Shown here: one piece after another, positions 1-7,589 of the stretch
How the letters are laid out: each line of letters begins with the position of its first letter
How positions within the stretch are numbered: position 1 is the stretch's first letter
Source: DATAQC01 sp051005135
Lineage (GTDB): Bacteria; Actinomycetota; Acidimicrobiia; Acidimicrobiales; AC-14
DNA: 45,050 nt
Assembly (NCBI GenBank): GCA_051005135.1
Contig: JBPCJQ010000029.1
Span: 1 to 45,050, forward strand
Direction: 5' to 3'
Notes under the pieces: generated by a model
What the model was told of the DNA's origin: nothing
Database searches by the model: none
The model's input: only the letters and a program-made list of their open reading frames with translations
Program-made: the position numbers and the translations under genes

Positions 1-851
1 GACAGGATGTAGCCCACGTCTTTGGTGGCAGTGCGGCGCAGCTCGGCGCCGAAGCCGACGCCCTTGTGGCCGGTTCGGCTCTCGATGATCTTCTCGATGC
101 CCGCGAACGCCCCACCGCAGATGAACAGGACGTTGGTGGTATCGATCTGGATGAACTCCTGGTGGGGGTGCTTGTGCCCCCCCTGGGGCGGCACCGAGGC
201 GGTGGTGCCCTCCAGGATCTTGAGCAGGGCCTGCTGGACCCCCTCGCCCGACACGTCGCGGGTGATGGACGGGTTCTCGCTCTTGCGGGCGATCTTGTCG
301 ATCTCGTCGATGTAGATGATGCCGGTCTCGGCCTTCTTCACGTCGTAGTCAGCGGCCTGGATCAGCTTCAGGAGGATGTTCTCGACGTCCTCACCCACAT
401 AGCCGGCCTCAGTGAGGGCAGTGGCATCGGCGATGGCGAACGGCACGTTGAGCAGGCGGGCCAGGGTCTGGGCCAGCAGGGTCTTGCCGCAGCCGGTGGG
501 GCCGAGCAGCAAGATGTTGGACTTGGCCAGCTCCACGTCGGCGTCGTTGTGGCCGCCCACCTGCACCCGCTTGTAGTGGTTGTAGACGGCCACCGACAGG
601 ATCTTCTTGGCCTGGTCCTGGCCGATCACGTAGTCGTTCAGGAACTCGTAGATCTCACGGGGCTTGGGCAGCTCGTCGAAGTGGACCTCGGAGGTCTCCG
701 ACAGCTCTTCCTCGATGATCTCGTTGCACAGGTCGATGCACTCGTCGCAGATGTAGACGCCCGGGCCTGCGATGAGCTTCTTCACCTGCTTCTGCGACTT
801 GCCGCAGAACGAGCACTTCAGCAGGTCTCCGCCGTCTCCGAACTTGGCCAT
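1..851 (-). CDS. clpX: ATP-dependent Clp protease ATP-binding subunit ClpX (C-terminus outside window)
   Basis: This is the AAA+ unfoldase that recognises substrates and feeds them into the ClpP chamber in the cytoplasm. The N-terminal zinc-binding domain is visible, with Cys13, Cys16, Cys35 and Cys38. Walker A (GPTGCGKT) is at residues 117-124, followed by the GYVGEDVE pore segment and a Walker B of the form YIDEIDKI. The reading frame runs off the left edge after about 283 codons, so the sensor-2 region and C-terminus are not seen. The start is ATG at 851 with a G-rich Shine-Dalgarno a few bases upstream. It lies 15 bases after clpP on the same strand, the usual tig-clpP-clpX order. Housekeeping gene; nothing unusual seen. 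Confidence 0.97.
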   Translation of the reverse strand, partial: MAKFGDGGDLLKCSFCGKSQKQVKKLIAGPGVYICDECIDLCNEIIEEELSETSEVHFDELPKPREIYEFLNDYVIGQDQAKKILSVAVYNHYKRVQVGGHNDADVELAKSNILLLGPTGCGKTLLAQTLARLLNVPFAIADATALTEAGYVGEDVENILLKLIQAADYDVKKAETGIIYIDEIDKIARKSENPSITRDVSGEGVQQALLKILEGTTASVPPQGGHKHPHQEFIQIDTTNVLFICGGAFAGIEKIIESRTGHKGVGFGAELRRTATKDVGYIL

Positions 852-866
852 CCCGTACCCCCCAGG

Positions 867-1502
867 CTAACTGACGCCCGCGGCCTGGGGAACCTCTTCA
901 AGCTCGCGGGTGAGGATCACTTCGTCGATGAGGCCGTATTCTTTAGCCTCGTCAGCGCTCATGATGAAGTCTCGATCGGTGTCCTTGGAGACCCGCTCCA
1001 TGGTCTGGCCGGTGTGGTGGGCCAGCACCCGCTCCAGCAGCTCTCGCATGCGGGTGATCTCCTTGGCCTGGATCTCGATGTCGGCGGCCTGGCCCGCGGC
1101 TCCCCCGTAGGGCTGGTGGATCAGGATGCGGGCATGGGGCAGCGAGTGGCGCTTGCCCTTGGTACCCGCCGCCAGCAGCACCGCCGCGGCCGACGCCGCC
1201 TGGCCCATGCAGTAGGTGGCGATCTCGGGCTTGATGAACTGCATGGTGTCATAGATGGCGAACAGCCCGGTGATCTCGCCGCCGGGGGAGTTGATGTAGA
1301 GGTTGATGTCCTTCTCGGCGTCTTCGGCCTCGAGATGCAACAGCTGGGCCATGACCAGATTGGCGACCGTGTCGTCGATCGGCGTGCCCAGGAAGATGAT
1401 GCGCTCCTTGAGCAGCTTGGAGTAGATGTCGAAGGCCCGCTCGCCCCGGTTGGTCTGCTCGATGACGGTGGGGACGATGTAGTTCAGAACGGGCTCGATC
1501 AC
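867..1502 (-). CDS. clpP: ATP-dependent Clp protease proteolytic subunit ClpP
   Basis: This is the serine protease subunit that forms the degradation chamber used by ClpX. It has 211 residues, normal for the family. The catalytic triad is readable: Ser104 in GQAASAA, His129 in LIHQP and Asp178 in DRDFIM. An ATP-cone-type hydrophobic N-terminus (IVPTVIEQ) is present. The start is GTG at 1502, which overlaps the TGA of tig by four bases (GTGA). A longer frame extends upstream, but that segment is only arginine-rich out-of-frame tig sequence, so the GTG is chosen. Co-translation with tig is likely. Many actinomycetes carry a clpP1-clpP2 pair; only one copy is seen here. Confidence 0.96.
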   Translation of the reverse strand: MIEPVLNYIVPTVIEQTNRGERAFDIYSKLLKERIIFLGTPIDDTVANLVMAQLLHLEAEDAEKDINLYINSPGGEITGLFAIYDTMQFIKPEIATYCMGQAASAAAVLLAAGTKGKRHSLPHARILIHQPYGGAAGQAADIEIQAKEITRMRELLERVLAHHTGQTMERVSKDTDRDFIMSADEAKEYGLIDEVILTRELEEVPQAAGVS

Positions 1503-2821
1503 GGCGACTCCTGCGTCTCCTGCTCCTGCTGGAGCGCGGACCGGTCGATCACGTTGCCGTCGTCGTCGACGTACTCGGTGTGGTCGATCAGCCACTCCAG
1601 GGCCTTGGACTTCCTGATCCCCGAGCGTACCTCGGGGAGGCGTTCTTCGCGATCGAGCGAACGGCGCAGGGCTTCGGGCTTGACCTTCTGGCGGCCAGCC
1701 AGGTCGACGATCTCGGCCTCGACGTCTTCGTCGGTGACTTCGATGCCCTCGGCGTCGGCCACGAACCGCAGCGCCAGGTCGGCCTTGATGGCGTGCGTCG
1801 CCTCGGCCTGGAGCTGGCCCAGCAGCTGGTCGCGCGATAGGCCGGTGGCACTGAGATAGTCGTCCAGCTCGAGGCCCTGGTGCCCGAGACGGTGGGCGAA
1901 CATCTGATAGCGGCGCTCCGTCTCGGATGCGACGAGGGCACCGGGCAGCTCGTCGTCGACCAGCTCCACCAGCGCCTCCACCACCTTGTCGCGCACCGCC
2001 AGGGCAGCCTGGAGGCGCTTCACCGCGTCGCCCTGGGACCGCACGTTCTCGCGCAGCTCGGCCATGGTCTCGAACTCGGAGGCCTCACTGGCCCATTCGT
2101 CGGTGGGCTCGGGCAATACCTTCTCGCGCACCTCTTTGACCAGGATCTGGAAGGTGGCCTCACCGATGTCGGGCAGGGTGACGTTGAACTTGAGGATGTC
2201 GCCGGCGCGCGCCCCGCGCAACTGGTCGTCAAGCTCGGCCGCGATCGACCCCGAGCCCACCTCGTAGAGCTCATCGTCGGCGGTGAGCAGGGTGTCGCCG
2301 TGGCGGGTGACCCGGCGGTCGATGGACACGTGGTCGCCGGCCCGGGCCTGGCGGGACACTGCCCGCAGCTCCCCGAACTGCCCCCGCAGGCGCTCGACCT
2401 GGGCGTCGACATCGGCGTCGGTCATCGCCAGGTTGGGCAGGGCCACCCGCAGGCCCTCGTAGCCCGCCACCCTTATCTGGGGCATCACCTCCACCACGGC
2501 GTCGAAGCTCACCGCCCCGGCGTCCTTGCCTCCCGTGATCTCGATCTCGGGGGCGGCGATGGGGTCGACGTCGTTGTCCCGCACGGCCTTCTCGTAGAAG
2601 CCGGGGAGGGATTCGCGCAGGGCCTCCTGGCGGGCCATGTCGGAGCCCAGGCGGGCCTCCAGCAGGCGGCGGGGGGCCTTGCCGGGGCGGAAGCCGGGCA
2701 CCCGCACCTCACGGGCCAACTTGGCGAAGGCGGTGTCGACGGCCTTGTCGAACTCGTCCTCGTCGACCTCGACCGACAGCTTGACCTTGTTGGCCTCGAG
2801 GGCCTCGAGCGTTGTCTTCAC
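1499..2821 (-). CDS. tig: Trigger factor (ribosome-associated chaperone/PPIase)
   Basis: Trigger factor binds at the ribosome exit tunnel, shelters nascent chains and has peptidyl-prolyl isomerase activity. The 440-residue protein has the ribosome-docking signature GFRPGK at residues 43-48, then an FKBP-like domain at about 150-235, then a long helical C-terminal region ending in an acidic tail. The start is GTG at 2821. It is followed by clpP with a GTGA overlap. The 42-base gap upstream (2822-2863) separates it from the chorismate-lyase-like gene and could hold a promoter, but I cannot identify one with confidence. Length and order are typical. Confidence 0.96.
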   Translation of the reverse strand: MKTTLEALEANKVKLSVEVDEDEFDKAVDTAFAKLAREVRVPGFRPGKAPRRLLEARLGSDMARQEALRESLPGFYEKAVRDNDVDPIAAPEIEITGGKDAGAVSFDAVVEVMPQIRVAGYEGLRVALPNLAMTDADVDAQVERLRGQFGELRAVSRQARAGDHVSIDRRVTRHGDTLLTADDELYEVGSGSIAAELDDQLRGARAGDILKFNVTLPDIGEATFQILVKEVREKVLPEPTDEWASEASEFETMAELRENVRSQGDAVKRLQAALAVRDKVVEALVELVDDELPGALVASETERRYQMFAHRLGHQGLELDDYLSATGLSRDQLLGQLQAEATHAIKADLALRFVADAEGIEVTDEDVEAEIVDLAGRQKVKPEALRRSLDREERLPEVRSGIRKSKALEWLIDHTEYVDDDGNVIDRSALQQEQETQESP

Positions 2822-2863
2822 CGAGTGCCGACTATAGGGGGGCCAGAACGGCGGCCCGACCGC

Positions 2864-3433
2864 TCACTCCAGGGCGGGCAGGCTCAGGGAGAACCAGGTG
2901 ACCGGGAACTTCTCGGTTATGCGCACCACCGGCCGTCCCTCGACCATGATGCGGTAGGTGCGGAAGACGAGCTGGCTGGCAGGGTCGACCCCGAAGTAGT
3001 CGGCGCAGGCTCCTGCCGGCTCGAACCCCACCGCCAGGATCTCCCGGAACGTCTCCACCCGGTACCTGGCCAGCAGGCGACCCAAGGGCCAGTTGCTCAC
3101 CAGGAGCGCGTCGACGATCTCAGGATGAAGGTGATCGGGGGTGAACACGGAATGGGCGTGCACGAAGTTGGTGCCCGTCATCGAGCCCTGCAGGAGGACG
3201 GTCCGGCGTAGCACCCGGGAGGCATAGGGGCTGTCGAGCTCGGGTTGGTCGGCATCGACGGTGTCGAACTCCTGGGCCAGCTTGACGACCCGGATGCGCT
3301 CGTTGGCATAGGCCTCGAGCACGTCGGTGACGGTGCCGTCGGTTATGAGCAGGACCCGCTGCAAGGTGTTGAGCTGCGTCTGGCCGTTGTTGGCCGTGCC
3401 CAGGATGTCGAGCAGGCTCTGCTTGGCGTCCAC
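2864..3433 (-). CDS. Chorismate pyruvate-lyase-like protein (DUF98 family, 4-hydroxybenzoate former)
   Basis: It resembles the mycobacterial chorismate pyruvate-lyase Rv2949c (DUF98), which converts chorismate to 4-hydroxybenzoate and pyruvate for phenolic glycolipids. The order of conserved blocks is shared as I recall that family: TLQRVLLITDGT near the start, RVLRRTVLLQG, NFVHAHS, a WPLGRLL...ETFRE segment, then a TYRI..GRPVV.ITE.F end. The frame is open up to an ATG at 3493, but a perfect AGGAGG (complement of 3444-3449) lies 10 bases before GTG 3433, so I start there (189 residues). It sits upstream of tig on the same strand. A benzoate-CoA-ligase-like gene at 35381 could use its product. 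Substrate assignment rests on family resemblance. Confidence 0.8.
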   Translation of the reverse strand: MDAKQSLLDILGTANNGQTQLNTLQRVLLITDGTVTDVLEAYANERIRVVKLAQEFDTVDADQPELDSPYASRVLRRTVLLQGSMTGTNFVHAHSVFTPDHLHPEIVDALLVSNWPLGRLLARYRVETFREILAVGFEPAGACADYFGVDPASQLVFRTYRIMVEGRPVVRITEKFPVTWFSLSLPALE

Positions 3434-3614
3434 GTGCGGGAATCCTCCTGTGATCTCCCTCCGCCAGGCAAGTCGCGACCCGCCGATGCTCACCCAAGGG
3501 GCTGTTGTCCTTTTCTAACATACCCGAACCTAGTAGCGCTCGACACATCGGCTTTTTTCATCTTCGCACTAGAGCCAATAGACATATAGCGGTTTGTCGG
3601 GCAGGCTACGCGTC
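3434..3614. promoter_or_regulatory. Divergent intergenic region, AT-richer than surroundings
   Basis: This 181-base gap is the largest non-coding stretch in the window and is visibly AT-richer (around 3510-3600) than the genes. It separates the divergent chorismate-lyase-like and hydrolase genes, so it should hold both promoters. On the minus strand, TGTCGA and TATGTT stand 17 bases apart and make a weak sigma70-like pair. On the plus strand, ATAG/TATAG runs near 3580-3590 are a vague -10 candidate. The AGGAGG for the minus gene lies at 3444-3449. Boxes are tentative. Confidence 0.4.
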
Positions 3615-4556
3615 ATGCCAGCCTCTGACACCCCGGTGCCGGCCCGGGCGCAAACAGCCGACGGCGTCGACATAGCCGTCCACGACCTCGGCGGCTCGGG
3701 GCCGTTGCTGGTGCTCGCCCACGCCACCGGCCTGCACGCCATGGTGTGGGCGCCGATGGCCGCTCATCTCGGCGATGCCTTCCAAGGCCACGCCTTCCAA
3801 GGCCATGCCTTCCAAGGCGCGGCCTTCCATTGCGTCGCCCTCGACGAGCGCGGCCACGGCGACTCCGGGGTGCCACCCAACGGCGAATTCGACTGGCGGG
3901 GCTTCGCCCTCGACATCCTGGCCGCCGGCGATGCCTTGGGCCTCGGTGCCCACCAGGCCCTGGGGCTGGGCCACTCGTCAGGGGGCACCGCCATGCTGCT
4001 GGCCGAGCAGGCCCGGCCCGGCACCTTCGCCGCCATCTACTGCTTCGAGCCCATCGTCGTGGCCGCCGACCCGCCCCTGGGCCGCGACCGGGGCAACTGG
4101 CTGGCCGCCGGAGCCCGCCGGCGCCGGGAGACGTTCGCCTCGCGCGATGAAGCCCTCGCCCACTACGCGGCCAAGGCTTCCTTCAGCTCCTGGGACCCCG
4201 AGGCGCTGGCCGCCTATGTCGACCACGGCTTCGACGACCTCGCCGACGGCACCGTGGCGCTGAAGTGCAGGCGCGAGGACGAGGCCCTGGTGTACGAGAT
4301 GGCCTCCGCCCACGATGGCTTCGCCCACATGGGCGAGGTCCGCTGCCCGGTGCTGCTGGCCTCGGGGGCCGACACCGACGCCGTAGGGGCGTCGTCGGTC
4401 GATGTCCTGGCCCGCCGCCTTCCCGCCGCCCGCACCGAGGTGATACCCGGCGTGGGCCACTTCGGCCCCCTCGAGGACCCCGCCGCGGTGGCCGCTTCAG
4501 TCCGCGCCTTCTTCAGGGACCTTGGTTCCGGGGACTCTGGCGGAGCTCGATGGTGA
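3615..4556 (+). CDS. Alpha/beta hydrolase
   Basis: A 313-residue alpha/beta-hydrolase-fold protein of unknown substrate. The nucleophile elbow reads GHSSG, the oxyanion region HATGLH lies upstream, the RGHG strand-turn follows, and the late acid and base are in GADTD and GVGHFG. No signal peptide is seen, so it is probably cytoplasmic. ATG 3615 is chosen over a TTG at 3594. The segment just before DERGHG is expanded by three copies of a five-residue repeat (AFQGH-like), encoded by a 15-base tandem repeat at 3777-3821. Normal relatives have a short turn there. The 3' end overlaps the convergent VOC gene by 44 bases. Confidence 0.85.
   Translation: MPASDTPVPARAQTADGVDIAVHDLGGSGPLLVLAHATGLHAMVWAPMAAHLGDAFQGHAFQGHAFQGAAFHCVALDERGHGDSGVPPNGEFDWRGFALDILAAGDALGLGAHQALGLGHSSGGTAMLLAEQARPGTFAAIYCFEPIVVAADPPLGRDRGNWLAAGARRRRETFASRDEALAHYAAKASFSSWDPEALAAYVDHGFDDLADGTVALKCRREDEALVYEMASAHDGFAHMGEVRCPVLLASGADTDAVGASSVDVLARRLPAARTEVIPGVGHFGPLEDPAAVAASVRAFFRDLGSGDSGGARW
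3777..3830 (+). repeat. 15-base tandem repeat inside the hydrolase gene
   Basis: The unit GCCTTCCAAGGCCAC occurs at 3777-3791, 3792-3806 (one change) and 3807-3821 (three changes at the end), followed by a partial copy GCCTTCCAT. It encodes AFQGH, AFQGH, AFQGA, AF in the hydrolase. The period is a multiple of three, so the frame is kept. Replication slippage is the simplest origin. Confidence 0.9.
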
Positions 4557-4977
4557 CGCCGTCGGGGGCGCGAACGTAGGCAATGCGCATGCCGGCCTGG
4601 GGGCCGGCTGGCACCTCTATGGGCCCGGTGCCCACCGCCTCGGCTCCGGCGTCCACGGCGTGGGCCAAGGCCTGCGCCATGTCGCCGACCTGCAGGCAGA
4701 GGTGCACGTTGCCGGGATGGGCGGTGCCCTCGTCGTAAACGGGGTCGTCGCGGTCGAGGTACTGGAGCAGCTCCAGGGCGTCGCCGCCGGGCAGGTCGAC
4801 CCAGCACGAGTCGATGCGCAGACCGGACGGGTAGCCGAGCAGGCCTCCAAGCTGCGGGCCGGCCAGGACGCAACGGTCACGGGCGGCCACCCCCAGCAGG
4901 CGCTCCCAGAAGGCGATGGCCCGCCCGAGATCGGAGACGGTGATGCCCACATGATCGACAGCGCCGAACCGGCTCAC
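4513..4977 (-). CDS. VOC family (glyoxalase/bleomycin-resistance fold) protein
   Basis: A 154-residue vicinal-oxygen-chelate protein with two betaalphabetabetabeta modules. The likely metal ligands are visible: His in DHVGI near the N-terminus, Glu in ALELLQY, His in NVHLCL and Glu in TIELRQ near the end. This ligand pattern fits epimerases, glyoxalases and some dioxygenases, so the reaction cannot be named. The start is GTG 4977, overlapping the TGA of the aminotransferase upstream (GTGA), so the two are probably translationally coupled. It is the last gene of the GT1, aminotransferase, VOC run. Its 3' end overlaps the convergent hydrolase. Confidence 0.85.
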   Translation of the reverse strand: MSRFGAVDHVGITVSDLGRAIAFWERLLGVAARDRCVLAGPQLGGLLGYPSGLRIDSCWVDLPGGDALELLQYLDRDDPVYDEGTAHPGNVHLCLQVGDMAQALAHAVDAGAEAVGTGPIEVPAGPQAGMRIAYVRAPDGVTIELRQSPRNQGP

Positions 4978-6347
4978 GCCCTTTCCACCTCGGTGAGGGC
5001 GTCGTCGAGCAGGGCCACGCCCCGCAGGGCCATGGCCTCGCTGATGACCAGGGGCGGCGCGATGCGCAGGATGTGGCCCCCTCCGGCAAGCAGCACACCG
5101 CGCCGAGCGAGGGCCATCAGCAGCCGGCGCACGAGCGGGGGAGGCACCTTGGCCTTGGTGCGACGGTCGCTCACCAGCTCTACGGCGAGGAGCATGCCCC
5201 GACCCCGGACGTCGCCGATCATAGGGTGGCGCTGCTGGAGGTCTTGCAGGGCGGCCAGCATGGCGGCACCCACCCGCCGCCCGTTCTCCAAGATGGTGCC
5301 GTCGGCGAGTAGCCCGAGGGTGGCGGTCCCCGCCGCGCACGCCAGGTTGCCGCTGGCAAAGGTTGAGGCCCCCGCGCCCGGGCCACCGAAGGGAAGGGCG
5401 TCGAGCACCTCGCGCCTCGAGGCGATCACCGATATGGGGTAGCCCGAGGCCAGGCCCTTGCCGGCGAGCAACACGTCGGGCACCACTCCCGATTCCTCGA
5501 AGGCCCACATGGGCCCGGTGCGGCCCATGCCGCTGAGGATCTCGTCGAAGATGAGCAGGGCACCATTGCGGTCGCAGAAGTCGCGCAGGTAGGCGAGGAA
5601 CTCAGGAGGATGGGGGATGACCCCACCCACGCCTTGGACGGGCTCGATGATGACGGCGGCTATGCCGCGGTCGACTTCCTGGGCGGCGATGCGGTCGACA
5701 AACCGGGCGCAGGCCACATCGCAGCTCTCCCGAGTGAGACCCATGGGGCACCGGTAGCAGTAGGCGTTGGCACTGTGGATGGCGCCGGGTGGGAAGGGGC
5801 CGTAGCCATGCTTGAGCCCGAAGCCGCCCATGAGGGCCATGGACCCCAGAGTGCGGCCATGCCAGGCGTCGAAGAACGAGATCACCTCATAGCGCTTGGT
5901 GTAGGACTTGGCCAGGCGCAACACTGCCTCCACCGCTTCGCTGCCCGTGGAGTACATCTGGAACGTCTGGAGGGGCGGCGGCAGGGTCTTGGCCAGGGCC
6001 TCGAAGAACGCGGCGCGCGGTGGCGTGGCGAAGTCGAAGTAGTGCAACAGGGTGGCGGCCTGCTGCTGCAGGGCGCCCACCACGGCGGGGGGGCAGTGGC
6101 CCAGGTTGGCCACCAGGGTGCCCGACGAGAAGTCGATGAAGACGTTGCCGTCGACGTCACGCACGGCGGCACCCAGGCCGTCGCGGACGACAATGCGCAG
6201 GGCCTGGGCCGCGAGCGACGAGTTGCTGGCGTGGAACCGGGCATCGCGTTCCCACAGCTCCGCCGACCGGGGCCCGGGGACCTCGGTGACGACCAGCGGG
6301 GCGCACTCGGGGTCAAAAGCGGCGTCCTCTCCCATCAACTCGGTCAT
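4974..6347 (-). CDS. Class-III PLP-dependent aminotransferase
   Basis: A 457-residue fold-type I aminotransferase of the 4-aminobutyrate/ornithine group. The cofactor sites are visible: STGSEA phosphate-binding turn at about 133-138, Asp268 in IFDEI (pyridine nitrogen) and Lys297 in LLAGKGLASGYP (Schiff base). A cysteine-bearing insert (CYRCP, residues 197-201) follows the small-domain region. Such enzymes transfer an omega- or alpha-amino group; the substrate is unknown. The start ATG 6347 overlaps the TGA of the GT1 gene (ATGA) and its stop overlaps the VOC start. An amino sugar or amino acid precursor role beside a GT1 glycosyltransferase is possible (inference). Confidence 0.92.
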   Translation of the reverse strand: MTELMGEDAAFDPECAPLVVTEVPGPRSAELWERDARFHASNSSLAAQALRIVVRDGLGAAVRDVDGNVFIDFSSGTLVANLGHCPPAVVGALQQQAATLLHYFDFATPPRAAFFEALAKTLPPPLQTFQMYSTGSEAVEAVLRLAKSYTKRYEVISFFDAWHGRTLGSMALMGGFGLKHGYGPFPPGAIHSANAYCYRCPMGLTRESCDVACARFVDRIAAQEVDRGIAAVIIEPVQGVGGVIPHPPEFLAYLRDFCDRNGALLIFDEILSGMGRTGPMWAFEESGVVPDVLLAGKGLASGYPISVIASRREVLDALPFGGPGAGASTFASGNLACAAGTATLGLLADGTILENGRRVGAAMLAALQDLQQRHPMIGDVRGRGMLLAVELVSDRRTKAKVPPPLVRRLLMALARRGVLLAGGGHILRIAPPLVISEAMALRGVALLDDALTEVERA

Positions 6348-7546
6348 GACACTGGCGGAGGGGTGACGCCCTCCCTGGGCAGCCGCCTGCGCTCCCGCTC
6401 GAGGCGCTCGAGTAGGCGCACCCCCTCTTCGGGGCCGGGCATGGCCTCGATCTCGGCGGCGATACCTCGGGCCCTCTCCGCGTAGGGCCCCTCCAAGAGG
6501 CTGCGCACCTCGGCCCGGATCGACTCCGCGCTCACCTCGGCGGGGAGCAGGCGGCGGCCCAAGCCGGCGGCGACACAGGCGTCGGCGTTGTGGAACTGGT
6601 TGGCCCCCTGGGGCAGCACCAGGATGGGCAGCCCGTGGGCGAGTATGGGCAGGATGGCGGTACCCCCCTGGTTGACGGCCAGGTTGCAGAACGGCAGCAA
6701 CAGCTCCTGGGAGATATAACGCTCAACGTGGATGTTGGAGGGCTGGGGACCCAGGGCGGCGGGGTCGTTGTCGGAGCCGATAGTGACGATCACGTTGAGG
6801 TCGAGAGCGCCCAGGCCGTCGAGGATGGCACCGAACACGGCGAGGTTCCGGTTGAACACGGTGCCGAGCGACACGTAGGCGGTGGGTACGGGCGGGAGGT
6901 CGGCGACCCATGCGGGCAGCCGCTCGCCGGCGGGGGGGTCGATGACGGCGTTCTGCACGGGATAAGCCACGTCGACCAGCCTTATGCCCCACGACTGCAG
7001 GCTGGGTGGGCACACGTCGAGGTAGAGGTAGCCGAAGAGCCCTCCGTAGGGCCCGAGGTCGACGCCCCAGCGCCTCCACGTGGGGGCCAGGGTGCGGGCC
7101 GACAGACCGGCCATGCTCAGTGGACGCATGATGCCCACGCTCTGGTCTGCATAGGGGATGCCGGCCACGGTGGCAGCGATGGGCCCCGCGAACTCTGTCT
7201 CGTCGTGGACGAGGAGGTCAGGCCGCCAGCGCCCGACGATGGGTACCAGGTCGTCGGCGCGCGGCGGGGCGGCGACGCCGGCCAGCATCTTGGGCACGAA
7301 GTTCTCGAAACGCTCGCGGCCCACCAGGCGATCTTCGTCGGGGTAGTGCCGGCGGGCCTGCTCGAGCTGGTCGGCAAGGCTGATGCCGGCCGGGAAGGCT
7401 TCGAAGCCGGCGGCCTCCACCGTGGGGCAGAACGTGGCGGCGGTGGCGAAGGCCACCTGATGGCCGGCCGCCACCAGGGCGTGGGCCAGCGACACCATGG
7501 GGTTGAAGTGGCCGTGGCCGGGAAGGCAGGTGCACAGGACGCGCAT
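6344..7546 (-). CDS. GT1-family glycosyltransferase (natural-product/macrolide-type)
   Basis: A 400-residue GT-B glycosyltransferase of the UGT/MGT type, which move sugars from nucleotide sugars to small-molecule acceptors. The N-terminal GHGHFNP holds the usual catalytic-His region. The donor-binding block reads NQGGTAILP...GLPILVLPQGANQFHNA, matching the family signature except that the usual leading His of HGG is Asn. The start is ATG 7546; a longer frame upstream is only leader sequence. It heads the GT1, aminotransferase, VOC run and is divergent from the adenylation-carrier gene across 43 bases containing a palindrome. The acceptor is unknown and may be the product of the neighbouring adenylation genes. 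Confidence 0.88.
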   Translation of the reverse strand: MRVLCTCLPGHGHFNPMVSLAHALVAAGHQVAFATAATFCPTVEAAGFEAFPAGISLADQLEQARRHYPDEDRLVGRERFENFVPKMLAGVAAPPRADDLVPIVGRWRPDLLVHDETEFAGPIAATVAGIPYADQSVGIMRPLSMAGLSARTLAPTWRRWGVDLGPYGGLFGYLYLDVCPPSLQSWGIRLVDVAYPVQNAVIDPPAGERLPAWVADLPPVPTAYVSLGTVFNRNLAVFGAILDGLGALDLNVIVTIGSDNDPAALGPQPSNIHVERYISQELLLPFCNLAVNQGGTAILPILAHGLPILVLPQGANQFHNADACVAAGLGRRLLPAEVSAESIRAEVRSLLEGPYAERARGIAAEIEAMPGPEEGVRLLERLERERRRLPREGVTPPPVS

Positions 7547-7562
7547 CGGACTATGTGCCCCT

Positions 7563-7588
7563 GCCAGCGGTGTACCGTGACCGCTGGC
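7563..7588. promoter_or_regulatory. Perfect 9+8+9 inverted repeat between divergent genes (candidate operator)
   Basis: GCCAGCGGT (7563-7571) and ACCGCTGGC (7580-7588) are exact reverse complements separated by 8 bases. They fill the 43-base gap between the GT1 gene and the adenylation-carrier gene and end one base before the latter's ATG at 7590. The size and spacing suit a dimeric repressor. It also occupies the place where a Shine-Dalgarno would be expected, and none is seen, so an mRNA hairpin role is an alternative. Confidence 0.5.
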
Positions 7589-7589
7589 C

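Noticed and set aside
1503..1595. Longer N-terminus for ClpP
   Set aside because: The extra 31 residues are an Arg/Pro-rich out-of-frame reading of tig; the GTGA overlap and family length favour GTG 1502.
66..1859. Very long open frame on the plus strand opposite clpX, clpP and tig
   Set aside because: It is antisense to three clear housekeeping genes and shows only high-GC low-complexity sequence.
3594..3614. TTG start seven codons upstream for the hydrolase
   Set aside because: The ATG at 3615 gives the normal family N-terminus; the extra residues have no supporting ribosome-binding site.
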